Source: Plasmopara viticola (lineage: Eukaryota > Oomycota > Peronosporomycetes > Peronosporales > Peronosporaceae). From it: a stretch of 64,000 nucleotides of DNA. Both the position numbers and the translations under genes were made by a program. Below, one piece after another: positions 1 through 15,100 of the stretch (positions within the stretch are counted from its first letter, which is position 1; the number at the start of each line of letters is the position of its first letter). The notes under the pieces were generated by a model. That model saw nothing but the letters and a program-made list of their open reading frames with translations. It ran no database searches and was not told the DNA's origin. The stretch is from contig MBPM02000030.1 of the NCBI GenBank assembly GCA_001695595.3, positions 620,001 to 684,000 of the forward strand. Direction: 5' to 3'.

Positions 1-3000
1 GTACACCAACTCAGCGCGTCGAAAGAAAGAATTTAATCTTTTTTTTGGCTCTGATGCATCCGTGCTATTTTGGATAGACTGACAGGTTGCATCTGGGACC
101 GTACATAATATTCACGCTGTTTAAGGGTGATCAAATGCTTTAATGTGGCTCCTTTTTTGTCAATGCAAGTCTTGAAAGAGCGGCACGACGGATCTGTTGT
201 CGTACACCATCTAAGCGCTTCAAAGAGATGTTCATATTAGAAGTTGTGACTTGAATGCGTCCTTGCATGTCTAGATAAAAAGACAGGATAGGTCTGTATT
301 TGTACAGCATCTCAGCGCGTCAAAAGGGTTCTTCTACACTTAATTGTGATTCTATCGCGTCTCCGCATGTTCAGATCAGTAGCCAGGACGCATTTGTGGC
401 CGTGGAGCATCGTATCGCTTCAAATGGTAAGCTGCGACTCTTCTGCGTCCGTTCAATTGTAGACAAATAGCAGGACGGATCTGTGGTCGCACAGGATCAT
501 AGCGTGTCGAAAGAATGATTTTTACCGAAGAGTTGGCTCTAACGCGACCGTGTATATTTAGACCGATAGGCAGGACGCACCATCGACCGTACAGCATCTT
601 AGCGCTGTTAAAAGGCAATCAAATGTTTCAATGTGGCTATACTTTTGTCCGGACATGTAGCCAAAACGAATCTGTGGTCGTACACCAACACAGCGCGTCG
701 AAAGGAAGAACTTAATCTTTCTTGTGGCTCTGATGCAACCGTGCTTATTTGAATAGACTGACAGAATGTATCTGTGACCGTACATAATATTCACGCTGTT
801 AAAGAGTGATCAAATGCTTTAATTGTGGCTCCATTTTTGTCAGTGCATGTCTTGAAAGAGCGACAGGACGGATCTGTGGTCGTACACCATCTAAGCGCTT
901 TAAAGAGGTGTGCTTATGGGAAGTTGTGACTTGAATGCGTCCGTGCATGTCTAGATAGAAAGACAGGATAGGTCTGTATTTGTACAGCATCTCAGCGCGT
1001 CAAAAGGGTTCTTCTACACTTAGTTGTGATTCTATCGCGTCTCTGCATGTTCAGATCAGTAGCCAGGACGCATTTGTGGCCGTGGAGCATCGTATCGCTT
1101 AAAAAGGTAAGCTGCGACTCTACTGCGTCCCTGCAACCCCAACTCAGCGCGTCGAAAGAAGAATTTAATCTTTCTTTTGGCTCTGATGCAACCGTGCTTA
1201 TTTGTATAGACTGACAGAATGTATTCGTGACCGTACACAATATTCACGCTGTTAGAGGGTGATCAAATGCTTTAATGTGGCTCCATTTTTGTCAGTGCAT
1301 GTCTTGAAAGAGCGACAGGACGGATCTGTGGTCGTACACCATCTAAGCGCTTTAAAGAGGTGTGCATATGGGAAGTTTTGACTTGAATGCGTCCGTGCAT
1401 GTCTAGATAGAAAGACAGGATAGGTGTGTACTTGTACAGCATCTCAGCGCGTCAAAAGGGTTCTTCTACACTAAGTTGTGATCCTATCGCGTCTCTGCAT
1501 CTTCAGATCAGTAGCCAGGACGCATTCGTGGCCGTGAAGCATATTATCGCTTAAAAAGGTAAGCTGCAACTCTACTGCGTCCGTTCAATTGTAGATAAAT
1601 AGACAGGACGGATCTGTGGTCGCACAGGATCATAGCGTGTCGAAAGAATGATTTTTACCGAAGAGTTGGCTCTAACGCGACCGTGTATATTTAGACCGAT
1701 AGGCAGGACGCACCATCGACCGTACAGCATCTTAGCGCTGTTAAAGGGCAATCAAATGCTTCAATGTGGCTATACTTTTGTCCGGACATGTAGCCAAAAC
1801 GAATCTGTGGTCGTACACCAACTCAGCGCGTCGAAAGGAAGAACTTAATCTTTCTTGTGGCTCTGATGCAACCATGCTTATTTGAATAGACTGACAGAAT
1901 GTATCTGTGACCGTACATAATATTCACGTTGTTAAAGAGTGACCAAATGCTTTAATTGTGGCTCCATTTTTGTCAGTGCATGTCTTGAAAGATTGACAGG
2001 ACGGATCTGTGGTCGTACACCATCTAAGCGCTTTAAAGAGGTGTGCTTATGGGAAGTTGTGACTCGAATGCGTCCGTGCATGCCTAGATAGAAAGACAGG
2101 ATAGGTCTGGATTTGTACAGCATCTCAGCGCGTCAAAAAGGTTCTTCTACACTTAGTTGTGATTCTATCGCGTCTCTGCATGTTCAGATCAGTAGCCAGG
2201 ACGCATTTGTGGCCGTGAAGCATCTTATCGCTTAAAAAGGTAAGCTGCTACTCTTCTGCGCCCGTGCAATTGTAGATAAATAGACAGGACGGATCTGTGG
2301 TCGCACAGGATCATAGCGTGTCGAAAAAATGATTTTTACCGACGAGTTGGCTCTAACGCGACCGTGTATATTTAGACCGATAGGCAGGACGCACCATCGA
2401 CCGTACAGCATCTTAGCGCTGTTAAAGGGCAATCAAATGCTTCAATGTGGCTATACTTTTGTCCGGACATGTAGCCAAAGCGAATCTGTGGTCGTACACC
2501 AACTCAGCGCGTCGTAAGGAAGAACTTAATCTTTCTTGTGGCTCTGATGCAACCGTGCTTATTTGTATAGACTGACAGAATGTATCTGTGACCGTACACA
2601 ATATTCACGCTGTTAAAGGTTGATCAATTGCTTTAATTGTGGCTCCATTTTTGTCAGTGCATGTCTTGAAAGAGCGACAGGACGGATCTGTGGTCGTACA
2701 CCATCTAAGCGCTTTAAAGATGTGTGCTTATGGGAAGTTGTGACTTGAATGCGTCCGTGCATGTCTAGATAGAAAGACAGGATAGGTCTGTACTTGTACA
2801 GCATCTCAGCGCGTCAAAAGGGTTCTTCTACACTAAGTTGTGATTCTATCGCGTCTCTGCATGTTCAGATCAGTAGCCAGGACGCATTTGTGGCCGTGGA
2901 GCATCTTATCGCTTAAAAAGGTAAGCTGCGACTCTTCTGCGTCCGTGCAATTGTAGATAAATAGACAGGACGGATCTGTGGTCGCACAGGATCATAGCGT

Positions 3001-6000
3001 GTCGAGAAAATGATTTTCACCGACGAGTTGGCTCTATCGCGACCGTGTATATTTAGACCGATAGGCAGGACGCACCATCGACCGTACAGCATCTTGGCGC
3101 TGTTAAAGGGCAATCAAATGTTTCAATGTGGCTATACTTTTGTCCGGACATGTAGCCAAAACGAATCTGTGGTCGTACACCAACCCAGCGCGTCGACAGG
3201 AAGAACTTAATCTTTCTTGTGGCTCTGATGCAACCGTGCTTATTTGAATAGACTGACAGAATGTATCTGTGACCGTACATAATATTCACGCTGTTAGAGG
3301 GTAATCAAATGCTATAATGTGGCTCCTTTTTTGTCAGTGCATGTCTTGAAAGAGCGACAGGACGGATCTGTGGTCGTACACCATCTAAGCGCTTTAAAGA
3401 GGTGTGCTTATGGGAAGTTGTGACTTGAATGCGTCCGTGCATGTCTAGATAGAAAGACAGGATAGGTCTGGATTTGTACAGCATCTCAGCGCGTCAAAAG
3501 GGTTCTTCTACACTTTGTTGTGATTCTATCGCGTCTCTGCATGTTCAGATCAGTAGCCAGGACGCATTTGTGGCCGTGGAGCATCTTATCGCTTAAAAAG
3601 GTAAGCTGCGACTCTTCTGCGTCCGTGCAATTGTGGATAAATAGACAGGACGGATCTGTGGTCGCACAGGATCATAGCGTGTCGAGAAAATGATTTTCAC
3701 CGACGAGTTGGCTCTAACGCGACCGTGTATATTTAGACCGATAGGCAGGACGCACCATCGACCGTACAGCATCTTGGCGCTGTTAAAGAGCAATCAAATG
3801 TTTCAATGTGGCTATACTTTTGTCCGGACATGTAGCCAAAACGAATCTGTGGTCGTACACCAACTCAGCGCGTCGCAAGGAAGAATTTAAGCTTTGTTTT
3901 GGCTCTGATGCAACCGTGCTTCTTTGTATAGACTGACAGAATGTATCTGTGACCGTACACAATATTCACGCTGTTAAAGGGTGATCAAATGCTTAAATGT
4001 GGCTCCATTTTTGTCAGTGCATGTCTTGAAAGAGCGACAGGACGGATCTGTTGTCGTACACCATCTAAGCGCTTCAAAGAAATGTTCATATGCGAAGTTG
4101 TGACTCGAATGCGTCCGTGCATGTCTAGATAAAAAGACAGGATAGGTCTGTACTTGTACAGCATCTCAACGCGTCAAAAGGGTTCTTCTACACTTAGTTG
4201 TGATTCTATCGCGTCTCTGCATGTTCAGATCAGTAGCCAGGACGCATTTGTGGCCGTGTAGCATCGTATCCCTAAAAAAGGTAAGCCGAGACTCTACTGC
4301 GTCCGTGCAATTGTAGATAAATAGACAGGACGGATCTGTGGTCGCACAGGATCATAGCCCGTCGAAAGAATGATTTTTACCGAAGAGTTGGCTCTAACGC
4401 GGCCGTGTATATTCAGACCGATAGGCAGGACGCACCTTCGACCGTACAGCATCTTAGCGCTGTTAAAGGGCAATCAAATGTTTCAATGTGGCTGTACTTT
4501 TGTCCGGACATGTAGCCAAAACGAATCTGTCGTCGTACACCAACTCAGCGCGTCGAAAGAAATTTAATCTTTCTTGTGGCTTCAACGCAATCGTGCTTAT
4601 TCGTATAGACTGACAGGATGCATCTGGGACCGTACACAATATTCACGCTGTAAAAGGGTGATCAAATGCTTTAATGTGGCTCCGTTTTTGTCATTGCATG
4701 TCTTGAAAGAGCGGCAGGACGGATCTGTTGTCGTACACCATCTAGGCGCTTTAAAGAGGTGTTCATATGGGAAGTTGTGACTCGAATGCGTCCGTGCATG
4801 TCTAGATAAAAAGACAGGATAGGTCTGTACTTGTACAGCATCTCAGCGCGTCAAAAGGGTTCTTCTACACTTAGTTGTGATTCTATCGCGTCTCTGCATG
4901 TTCAGATCAGTAGCCAGGACGCATTTGTGGCCGTCGAGCATCGTATCGCTTAAAAAGGTAAGCCGAGACTCTACTGCGTCCGTGCAATTGTAGATAAATA
5001 GACAGGACGGATCTGTGGTCGCACAGGATCATAGCGTGTCGAAAGAATGATTTTTACCGAAGAGTTGGCTCTAACGCGACCGTGTATATTTAGACCGATA
5101 GGCAGGACGCACCATCGACCGTACAGCATCTTAGCGCTGTTAAAGGGCAATCAAATGTTTCAATGTGGCTATACTTTTGTCCGGACATGTAGCCAAAACG
5201 AATCTGTGGTCGTACACCAACTCAGCGCGTCGCAAGGAAGAATTTAAGCTTTTTTTGGCTCTGATGCAACCGTGCTTCTTTGTATAGACTGACAGAATGT
5301 ATCTGTGACCGTACACAATATTCACGCTGTTAAAGGGTGATCAAATGCTTAAATGTGGCTCCATTTTTGTCAGTGCATGTCTTGAAAGAGCGACAGGACG
5401 GATCTGTTGTCGTACACCATCTAAGCGCTTCAAAGAAATGTTCATATGCGAAGTTGTGACTCGAATGCGTCCGTGCATGTCTAGATAAAAAGACAGGATA
5501 GGTCTGTACTTGTACAGCATCTCAGCGCATCAAAAGGGTTCTTCTACACTTAGTTGTGATTCTATCGCGTCTCTGCATGTTCAGATCAGTAGCCAGGACG
5601 CATTTGTGGCCGTCGAGCATCGTATCGCTTAAAAAGGTAAGCCGAGACTCTACTGCGTCCGTGCAATTGTAGATAAATAGACAGGACGGATCTGTGGTCG
5701 CACAGGATCATAGCGTGTCGAAAGAATGATTTTTGCCGAAGAGTTGGCTCTAACGCGACCGTGTATATTTAGACCGATAGGCAGGACGCACCATCGACCG
5801 TACAGCATCTTAGCGCTGTTAAAGGGCAATCAAATGTTTCAATGTGGCTATACTTTTGTCCGGACATGTAGCCAAAACGAATCTGTGGTCGTACACCAAC
5901 ACAGCGCATCGAAAGGAAGAACTTAATCTTTCTTGTGGCTCTGATGCAACCGTGCTTATTTGTATAGACTGACAGAATGTATCTGTGACCGTACACAATA

Positions 6001-6395
6001 TCACGCTGTTAAAGGGTGATCAAATGCTTTAATGTGGCTCCATTTTTGTCAGTGCATGTCTTGAAAGAGCGGCAGGACGGATCTGTTGTCGTACACCATC
6101 TAAGCGCTTCAAAGAGATGTTCATATGGGAAGTTGTGACTTGACTGCGTCCGTGCATGTCTAGATAAAAAGACAGGATAGGTCTGTATTTGTACAGCATC
6201 TCAGCGCGTCAAAAGGGTTCTTCTACACTTAGTTGTGATTCTATCGCATCTCTGCATATTCAGATCAGTAGCCAGGACGCATTTGTGGCCGTGGAGCATG
6301 TTATCGCTTAAAAAGGTAAGCTGCGACTCTACTGCGTCCGTGCAATTGTAGATAAATAGACAGGACGGATCTGTGGTCGCACAGGATCATAGCGT
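1..6395. repeat. Left copy of a large segmental duplication (offset about 10,870 bp)
   Basis: This stretch matches 10,872 to about 17,265 almost base for base, including private variants such as ttgactgcgtccg at 6140/17010 and tctgcatattcagatc at 6252/17122. Offsets drift only from 10,871 to 10,869. The match is lost near 6395/17265, where the ttaccgttgag and ttaccgaagag versions differ. The left end lies outside the window. Confidence 0.85.
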
Positions 6396-7038
6396 GTCGA
6401 AAGAATGATTTTTACCGTTGAGTTGGCTCTAACGCGACCGAGTATATTTAGACCGATAGGCAGGACGCACCATCGACCGTACAGCATCTTAGCGCTGTTA
6501 AAGGGCAATCAAATGCTTCAATGTGGCTATACTTTTGTCCGGACATGTAGCCAAAACGAATCTGTGGTCGTACACCAACTCAGCGCGTCGAAAGGAAGAA
6601 TTTAATCTTTCTTGTGGCTCTGATGCAACTGTGCTTATTTGTATAGACTGACAGGATGCATCTGGGACCGTACACAATATTCACGCTGTTTAAGGGTGAT
6701 CAAATGCTTTAATGTGGCTCCATTTTTGTCAGTGCATGTCTTGAAAGAGCGACAGGACGGATCTGTGTTCGTACACCATCTAAGCGCTTTAAAGAGGTTT
6801 GCATATGGGAAGTTATGACTTGAATGCGTCCGTGCATGTCTAGATAGAAAGACACGATAGGTCTGTATTTGTACAGCATCTCAGCGCGTCAAAAGGGTTC
6901 TTCTACACTAAGTTGTGATCCTATCGCGTCTCTGCATCTTCAGATCAGTAGCCAGGACGCATTCGTGGCCGTGAAGCATATTATCGCTTAAAAACGTAAG
7001 CTGCGACTCTACTGCGTCCGTTCAATTGTAGATAAATA

Positions 7039-7719
7039 GACAGGACGGATCTGTGGTCGCACAGGATCATAGCGTGTCGAAAGAATGATTTTTACCGAAG
7101 AGTTGGCTCTAACGCGACCGTGTATATTTAGACCGATAGGCAGGACGCACCATCGACCGTACAGCATCTTAGCGCTGTTAAAGGGCAATCAAATGCTTCA
7201 ATGTGGCTATACTTTTGTCCGGACATGTAGCCAAAACGAATCTGTGGTCGTACACCAACACAGCGCGTCGAAAGGAAGAACTTAATCTTTCTTGTGGCTC
7301 TGATGCAACCGTGCTTATTTGAATAGACTGACAGAATGTATCTGTGACCGTACATAATATTCACGCTGTTAAAGAGTGATCAAATGCTTTAATTGTGGCT
7401 CCATTTTTGTCAGTGCATGTCTTGAAAGAGCGACAGGACGGATCTGTGGTCGTACGCCATCTAAGCGCTTTAAAGAGGTGTGCTTATGGGAAGTTGTGAC
7501 TTGAATGCGTCCGTGCATGTCTAGATAGAAAGACAGGATAGGTCTGTATTTGTACAGCATCTCAGCGCGTCAAAAGGGTTCTTCTACACTTAGTTGTGAT
7601 TCTATCGCGTCTCTGCATGTTCAGATCAGTAGCCAGGACGCATTCGTGGCCGTGAAGCATATTATCGCTTTAAAAGGTAAGCTGCGACTCTACTGCGTCC
7701 GTTCAATTGTAGATAAATA
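7039..7719 (+). repeat. Representative seven-monomer higher-order repeat (681 bp)
   Basis: One complete HOR is read here. Monomer starts are 7039 (gacaggacgg, 100 bp), 7139 (ggcaggacgc, 91 bp), 7230 (gccaaaacga, 100 bp), 7330 (gacagaatgt, 102 bp), 7432 (gacaggacgg, 100 bp), 7532 (gacaggatag, 100 bp) and 7632 (gccaggacgc, 88 bp). The next HOR begins at 7720 with the first monomer type again. Monomers within an HOR differ clearly, while the same monomer in neighbouring HORs is nearly identical. That pattern defines a higher-order satellite. Confidence 0.93.
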
Positions 7720-8499
7720 GACAGGACGGATCTGTGGTCGCACAGGATCATAGCGTGTCGAAAGAATGATTTTTACCGAAGAGTTGGCTCTAACGCGACC
7801 GTGTATATTTAGACCGATAGGCAGGACGCACCATCGACCGTACAGCATCTTAGCGCTGTTAAAGGGCAATCAAATGCTTCAATGTGGCTATACTTTTGTC
7901 CGGACATGTAGCCAAAACGAATCTGTGGTCGTACACCAACACAGCGCGTCGAAAGGAAGAACTTAATCTTTCTTGTGGCTCTGATGCAACCGTGCTTATT
8001 TGAATAGACTGACAGAATGTATCTGTGACCGTACATAATATTCACGCTGTTAAAGAGTGATCAAATGCTTTAATTGTGGCTCCATTTTTGTCAGTGCATG
8101 TCTTGAAAGAGCGACAGGACGGATCTGTGGTCGTACGCCATCTAAGCGCTTTAAAGAGGTGTGCTTATGGGAAGTTGTGACTTGAATGCGTCCGTGCATG
8201 TCTAGATAGAAAGACAGGATAGGTCTGTATTTGTACAGCATCTCAGCGCGTCAAAAGGGTTCTTCTACACTTAGTTGTGATTCTATCGCGTCTCTGCTTG
8301 TTCAGATCAGTAGCCAGGACGCATTTGTGGCCGTGGAGCATCGTATCGCTTCAAATGGTAAGCTGCGACTCTACTGCGTCCCTGCAACCCCAACTCAGCG
8401 CGTCGAAAGAAGAATTTAATCTTTCTTTTGGCTCTGATGCAACCGTGCTTATTTGTATAGACTGACAGGATGCAGCTGTGACCGTACACAATATTCACG

Positions 8500-11400
8500 C
8501 TGTTAGAGGGTGATCAAATGCTTTAATGTGGCTCCATTTTTGTCAGTGCATGTCTTGAAAGAGCGACAGGACGGATCTGTGGTCGTACACCATCTAAGCG
8601 CTTTAAAGAGGTGTGCATATGGGAAGTTATGACTTGAATGCGTCCGTGCATGTCTAGATAGAAAGACAGGATAGGTCTGTATTTGTACCGCATCTCAGCG
8701 CGTCAAAAGGGTTCTTCTACACTTAGTTGTGATCCTATCGCGTCTCTGCATCTCCCGATCAGTAGCCAGGACGCATTTGTGGCCGTGAAGCATATTATCG
8801 CTTAAAAACGTAAGCTGCGACTCTACTGCGTCCGTTCAATTGTAGATAAATAGACTGGACGGATCTGTGGTCGCACAGGATCATACCGTGTCGAAAGAAT
8901 GATTTTTACCGAAGAGTTGGCTCTAACGCGACCGTGTATATTTAGACCGATAGGCAGGACGCATCTTCGACCGTACAGCATTTAGCGCTGTTAAAGGGCA
9001 ATCAAATGTTTCAATGTGGCTATACTTTTGTTCGGACATGTAGCCAAAACGAATCTGTGGTCGTACACCAACTCAGCGCGTCGAAAGAAAGAATTTAATC
9101 TTTTTTTTGGCTCTGATGCATCCGTGCTATTTTGGATAGACTGACAGGTTGCATCTGGGACCGTACATAATATTCACGCTGTTTAAGGGTGATCAAATGC
9201 TTTAATGTGGCTCCTTTTTTGTAAATGCAAGTCTTGAAAGAGCGGCACGACGGATCTGTTGTCGTACACCATCTAAGCGCTTCAAAGAGATGTTCATATT
9301 AGAAGTTGTGACTTGAATGCGTCCTTGCATGTCTAGATAAAAAGACAGGATAGGTCTGTATTTGTACAGCATCTCAGCGCGTCAAAAGGGTTCTTCTACA
9401 CTTAATTGTGATTCTATCGCGTCTCCGCATGTTCAGATCAGTAGCCAGGACGCATTTGTGGCCGTGGAGCATCGTATCGCTTCAAATGGTAAGCTGCGAC
9501 TCTTCTGCGTCCGTTCAATTGTAGACAAATAGCAGGACGGATCTGTGGTCGCACAGGATCATAGCGTGTCGAAAGAATGATTTTTACCGAAGAGTTGGCT
9601 CTAACGCGACCGTGTATATTTAGACCGATAGGCAGGACGCACCATCGACCGTACAGCATCTTAGCGCTGTTAAAGGCAATCAAATGTTTCAATGTGGCTA
9701 TACTTTTGTCCGGACATGTAGCCAAAACGAATCTGTGGTCGTACACCAACACAGCGCGTCGAAAGGAAGAACTTAATCTTTCTTGTGGCTCTGATGCAAC
9801 CGTGCTTATTTGAATAGACTGACAGAATGTATCTGTGACCGTACATAATATTCACGCTGTTAAAGAGTGATCAAATGCTTTAATTGTGGCTCCATTTTTG
9901 TCAGTGCATGTCTTGAAAGAGCGACAGGACGGATCTGTGGTCGTACACCATCTAAGCGCTTTAAAGAGGTGTGCTTATGGGAAGTTGTGACTTGAATGCG
10001 TCCGTGCATGTCTAGATAGAAAGACAGGATAGGTCTGTATTTGTACAGCATCTCAGCGCGTCAAAAGGGTTCTTCTACACTTAGTTGTGATTCTATCGCG
10101 TCTCTGCATGTTCAGATCAGTAGCCAGGACGCATTTGTGGCCGTGGAGCATCGTATCGCTTAAAAGGTAAGCTGCGACTCTACTGCGTCCCTGCAACCCC
10201 AACTCAGCGCGTCGAAAGAAGAATTTAATCTTTCTTTTGGCTCTGATGCAACCGTGCTTATTTGTATAGACTGACAGAATGTATTCGTGACCGTACACAA
10301 TATTCACGCTGTTAGAGGGTGATCAAATGCTTTAATGTGGCTCCATTTTTGTCAGTGCATGTCTTGAAAGAGCGACAGGACGGATCTGTGGTCGTACACC
10401 ATCTAAGCGCTTTAAAGAGGTGTGCATATGGGAAGTTATGACTTGAATGCGTCCGTGCATGTCTAGATAGAAAGACAGGATAGGTCTGTATTTGTACCGC
10501 ATCTCAGCGCGTCAAAAGGGTTCTTCTACACTTAGTTGTGATCCTATCGCGTCTCTGCATCTCCCGATCAGTAGCCAGGACGCATTTGTGGCCGTGAAGC
10601 ATATTATCGCTTAAAAACGTAAGCTGCGACTCTACTGCGTCCGTTCAATTGTAGATAAATAGACTGGACGGATCTGTGGTCGCACAGGATCATACCGTGT
10701 CGAAAGAATGATTTTTACCGAAGAGTTGGCTCTAACGCGACCGTGTATATTTAGACCGATAGGCAGGACGCATCTTCGACCGTACAGCATTTAGCGCTGT
10801 TAAAGGGCAATCAAATGTTTCAATGTGGCTATACTTTTGTTCGGACATGTAGCCAAAACGAATCTGTGGTCGTACACCAACTCAGCGCGTCGAAAGAAAG
10901 AATTTAATCTTTTTTTTGGCTCTGATGCATCCGTGCTATTTTGGATAGACTGACAGGTTGCATCTGGGACCGTACATAATATTCACGCTGTTTAAGGGTG
11001 ATCAAATGCTTTAATGTGGCTCCTTTTTTGTAAATGCAAGTCTTGAAAGAGCGGCACGACGGATCTGTTGTCGTACACCATCTAAGCGCTTCAAAGAGAT
11101 GTTCATATTAGAAGTTGTGACTTGAATGCGTCCTTGCATGTCTAGATAAAAAGACAGGATAGGTCTGTATTTGTACAGCATCTCAGCGCGTCAAAAGGGT
11201 TCTTCTACACTTAATTGTGATTCTATCGCGTCTCCGCATGTTCAGATCAGTAGCCAGGACGCATTTGTGGCCGTGGAGCATCGTATCGCTTCAAATGGTA
11301 AGCTGCGACTCTTCTGCGTCCGTTCAATTGTAGACAAATAGCAGGACGGATCTGTGGTCGCACAGGATCATAGCGTGTCGAAAGAATGATTTTTACCGAA

Positions 11401-12117
11401 GAGTTGGCTCTAACGCGACCGTGTATATTTAGACCGATAGGCAGGACGCACCATCGACCGTACAGCATCTTAGCGCTGTTAAAAGGCAATCAAATGTTTC
11501 AATGTGGCTATACTTTTGTCCGGACATGTAGCCAAAACGAATCTGTGGTCGTACACCAACACAGCGCGTCGAAAGGAAGAACTTAATCTTTCTTGTGGCT
11601 CTGATGCAACCGTGCTTATTTGAATAGACTGACAGAATGTATCTGTGACCGTACATAATATTCACGCTGTTAAAGAGTGATCAAATGCTTTAATTGTGGC
11701 TCCATTTTTGTCAGTGCATGTCTTGAAAGAGCGACAGGACGGATCTGTGGTCGTACGCCATCTAAGCGCTTTAAAGAGGTGTGCTTATGGGAAGTTGTGA
11801 CTTGAATGCGTCCGTGCATGTCTAGATAGAAAGACAGGATAGGTCTGTATTTGTACAGCATCTCAGCGCGTCAAAAGGGTTCTTCTACACTTAGTTGTGA
11901 TTCTATCGCGTCTCTGCATGTTCAGATCAGTAGCCAGGACGCATTTGTGGCCGTGGAGCATCGTATCGCTTAAAAAGGTAAGCTGCGACTCTACTGCGTC
12001 CCTGCAACCCCAACTCAGCGCGTCGAAAGAAGAATTTAATCTTTCTTTTGGCTCTGATGCAACCGTGCTTATTTGTATAGACTGACAGAATGTATTCGTG
12101 ACCGTACACAATATTCA
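8500..12117. repeat. 1,809-bp tandem duplication inside zone A
   Basis: Positions 8500-10308 and 10309-12117 are tandem copies with a period of 1,809 bp. Both carry the rare ctgcatctcccgatcagta variant (8748 and 10557) and the shortened HOR junction (8390 and 10196 in the flanking copies). The unit is longer than two HORs because it contains a 453-bp shortened HOR. Confidence 0.75.
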
Positions 12118-15100
12118 CGCTGTTAGAGGGTGATCAAATGCTTTAATGTGGCTCCATTTTTGTCAGTGCATGTCTTGAAAGAGCGACAGGACGGATCTGT
12201 GGTCGTACACCATCTAAGCGCTTTAAAGAGGTGTGCATATGGGAAGTTTTGACTTGAATGCGTCCGTGCATGTCTAGATAGAAAGACAGGATAGGTGTGT
12301 ACTTGTACAGCATCTCAGCGCGTCAAAAGGGTTCTTCTACACTAAGTTGTGATCCTATCGCGTCTCTGCATCTTCAGATCAGTAGCCAGGACGCATTCGT
12401 GGCCGTGAAGCATATTATCGCTTAAAAAGGTAAGCTGCAACTCTACTGCGTCCGTTCAATTGTAGATAAATAGACAGGACGGATCTGTGGTCGCACAGGA
12501 TCATAGCGTGTCGAAAGAATGATTTTTACCGAAGAGTTGGCTCTAACGCGACCGTGTATATTTAGACCGATAGGCAGGACGCACCATCGACCGTACAGCA
12601 TCTTAGCGCTGTTAAAGGGCAATCAAATGCTTCAATGTGGCTATACTTTTGTCCGGACATGTAGCCAAAACGAATCTGTGGTCGTACACCAACTCAGCGC
12701 GTCGAAAGGAAGAACTTAATCTTTCTTGTGGCTCTGATGCAACCATGCTTATTTGAATAGACTGACAGAATGTATCTGTGACCGTACATAATATTCACGT
12801 TGTTAAAGAGTGACCAAATGCTTTAATTGTGGCTCCATTTTTGTCAGTGCATGTCTTGAAAGATTGACAGGACGGATCTGTGGTCGTACACCATCTAAGC
12901 GCTTTAAAGAGGTGTGCTTATGGGAAGTTGTGACTCGAATGCGTCCGTGCATGCCTAGATAGAAAGACAGGATAGGTCTGGATTTGTACAGCATCTCAGC
13001 GCGTCAAAAAGGTTCTTCTACACTTAGTTGTGATTCTATCGCGTCTCTGCATGTTCAGATCAGTAGCCAGGACGCATTTGTGGCCGTGAAGCATCTTATC
13101 GCTTAAAAAGGTAAGCTGCTACTCTTCTGCGCCCGTGCAATTGTAGATAAATAGACAGGACGGATCTGTGGTCGCACAGGATCATAGCGTGTCGAAAAAT
13201 GATTTTTACCGACGAGTTGGCTCTAACGCGACCGTGTATATTTAGACCGATAGGCAGGACGCACCATCGACCGTACAGCATCTTAGCGCTGTTAAAGGGC
13301 AATCAAATGCTTCAATGTGGCTATACTTTTGTCCGGACATGTAGCCAAAGCGAATCTGTGGTCGTACACCAACTCAGCGCGTCGTAAGGAAGAACTTAAT
13401 CTTTCTTGTGGCTCTGATGCAACCGTGCTTATTTGTATAGACTGACAGAATGTATCTGTGACCGTACACAATATTCACGCTGTTAAAGGTTGATCAATTG
13501 CTTTAATTGTGGCTCCATTTTTGTCAGTGCATGTCTTGAAAGAGCGACAGGACGGATCTGTGGTCGTACACCATCTAAGCGCTTTAAAGATGTGTGCTTA
13601 TGGGAAGTTGTGACTTGAATGCGTCCGTGCATGTCTAGATAGAAAGACAGGATAGGTCTGTACTTGTACAGCATCTCAGCGCGTCAAAAGGGTTCTTCTA
13701 CACTAAGTTGTGATTCTATCGCGTCTCTGCATGTTCAGATCAGTAGCCAGGACGCATTTGTGGCCGTGGAGCATCTTATCGCTTAAAAAGGTAAGCTGCG
13801 ACTCTTCTGCGTCCGTGCAATTGTAGATAAATAGACAGGACGGATCTGTGGTCGCACAGGATCATAGCGTGTCGAGAAAATGATTTTCACCGACGAGTTG
13901 GCTCTATCGCGACCGTGTATATTTAGACCGATAGGCAGGACGCACCATCGACCGTACAGCATCTTGGCGCTGTTAAAGGGCAATCAAATGTTTCAATGTG
14001 GCTATACTTTTGTCCGGACATGTAGCCAAAACGAATCTGTGGTCGTACACCAACCCAGCGCGTCGACAGGAAGAACTTAATCTTTCTTGTGGCTCTGATG
14101 CAACCGTGCTTATTTGAATAGACTGACAGAATGTATCTGTGACCGTACATAATATTCACGCTGTTAGAGGGTAATCAAATGCTATAATGTGGCTCCTTTT
14201 TTGTCAGTGCATGTCTTGAAAGAGCGACAGGACGGATCTGTGGTCGTACACCATCTAAGCGCTTTAAAGAGGTGTGCTTATGGGAAGTTGTGACTTGAAT
14301 GCGTCCGTGCATGTCTAGATAGAAAGACAGGATAGGTCTGGATTTGTACAGCATCTCAGCGCGTCAAAAGGGTTCTTCTACACTTTGTTGTGATTCTATC
14401 GCGTCTCTGCATGTTCAGATCAGTAGCCAGGACGCATTTGTGGCCGTGGAGCATCTTATCGCTTAAAAAGGTAAGCTGCGACTCTTCTGCGTCCGTGCAA
14501 TTGTGGATAAATAGACAGGACGGATCTGTGGTCGCACAGGATCATAGCGTGTCGAGAAAATGATTTTCACCGACGAGTTGGCTCTAACGCGACCGTGTAT
14601 ATTTAGACCGATAGGCAGGACGCACCATCGACCGTACAGCATCTTGGCGCTGTTAAAGAGCAATCAAATGTTTCAATGTGGCTATACTTTTGTCCGGACA
14701 TGTAGCCAAAACGAATCTGTGGTCGTACACCAACTCAGCGCGTCGCAAGGAAGAATTTAAGCTTTGTTTTGGCTCTGATGCAACCGTGCTTCTTTGTATA
14801 GACTGACAGAATGTATCTGTGACCGTACACAATATTCACGCTGTTAAAGGGTGATCAAATGCTTAAATGTGGCTCCATTTTTGTCAGTGCATGTCTTGAA
14901 AGAGCGACAGGACGGATCTGTTGTCGTACACCATCTAAGCGCTTCAAAGAAATGTTCATATGCGAAGTTGTGACTCGAATGCGTCCGTGCATGTCTAGAT
15001 AAAAAGACAGGATAGGTCTGTACTTGTACAGCATCTCAACGCGTCAAAAGGGTTCTTCTACACTTAGTTGTGATTCTATCGCGTCTCTGCATGTTCAGAT

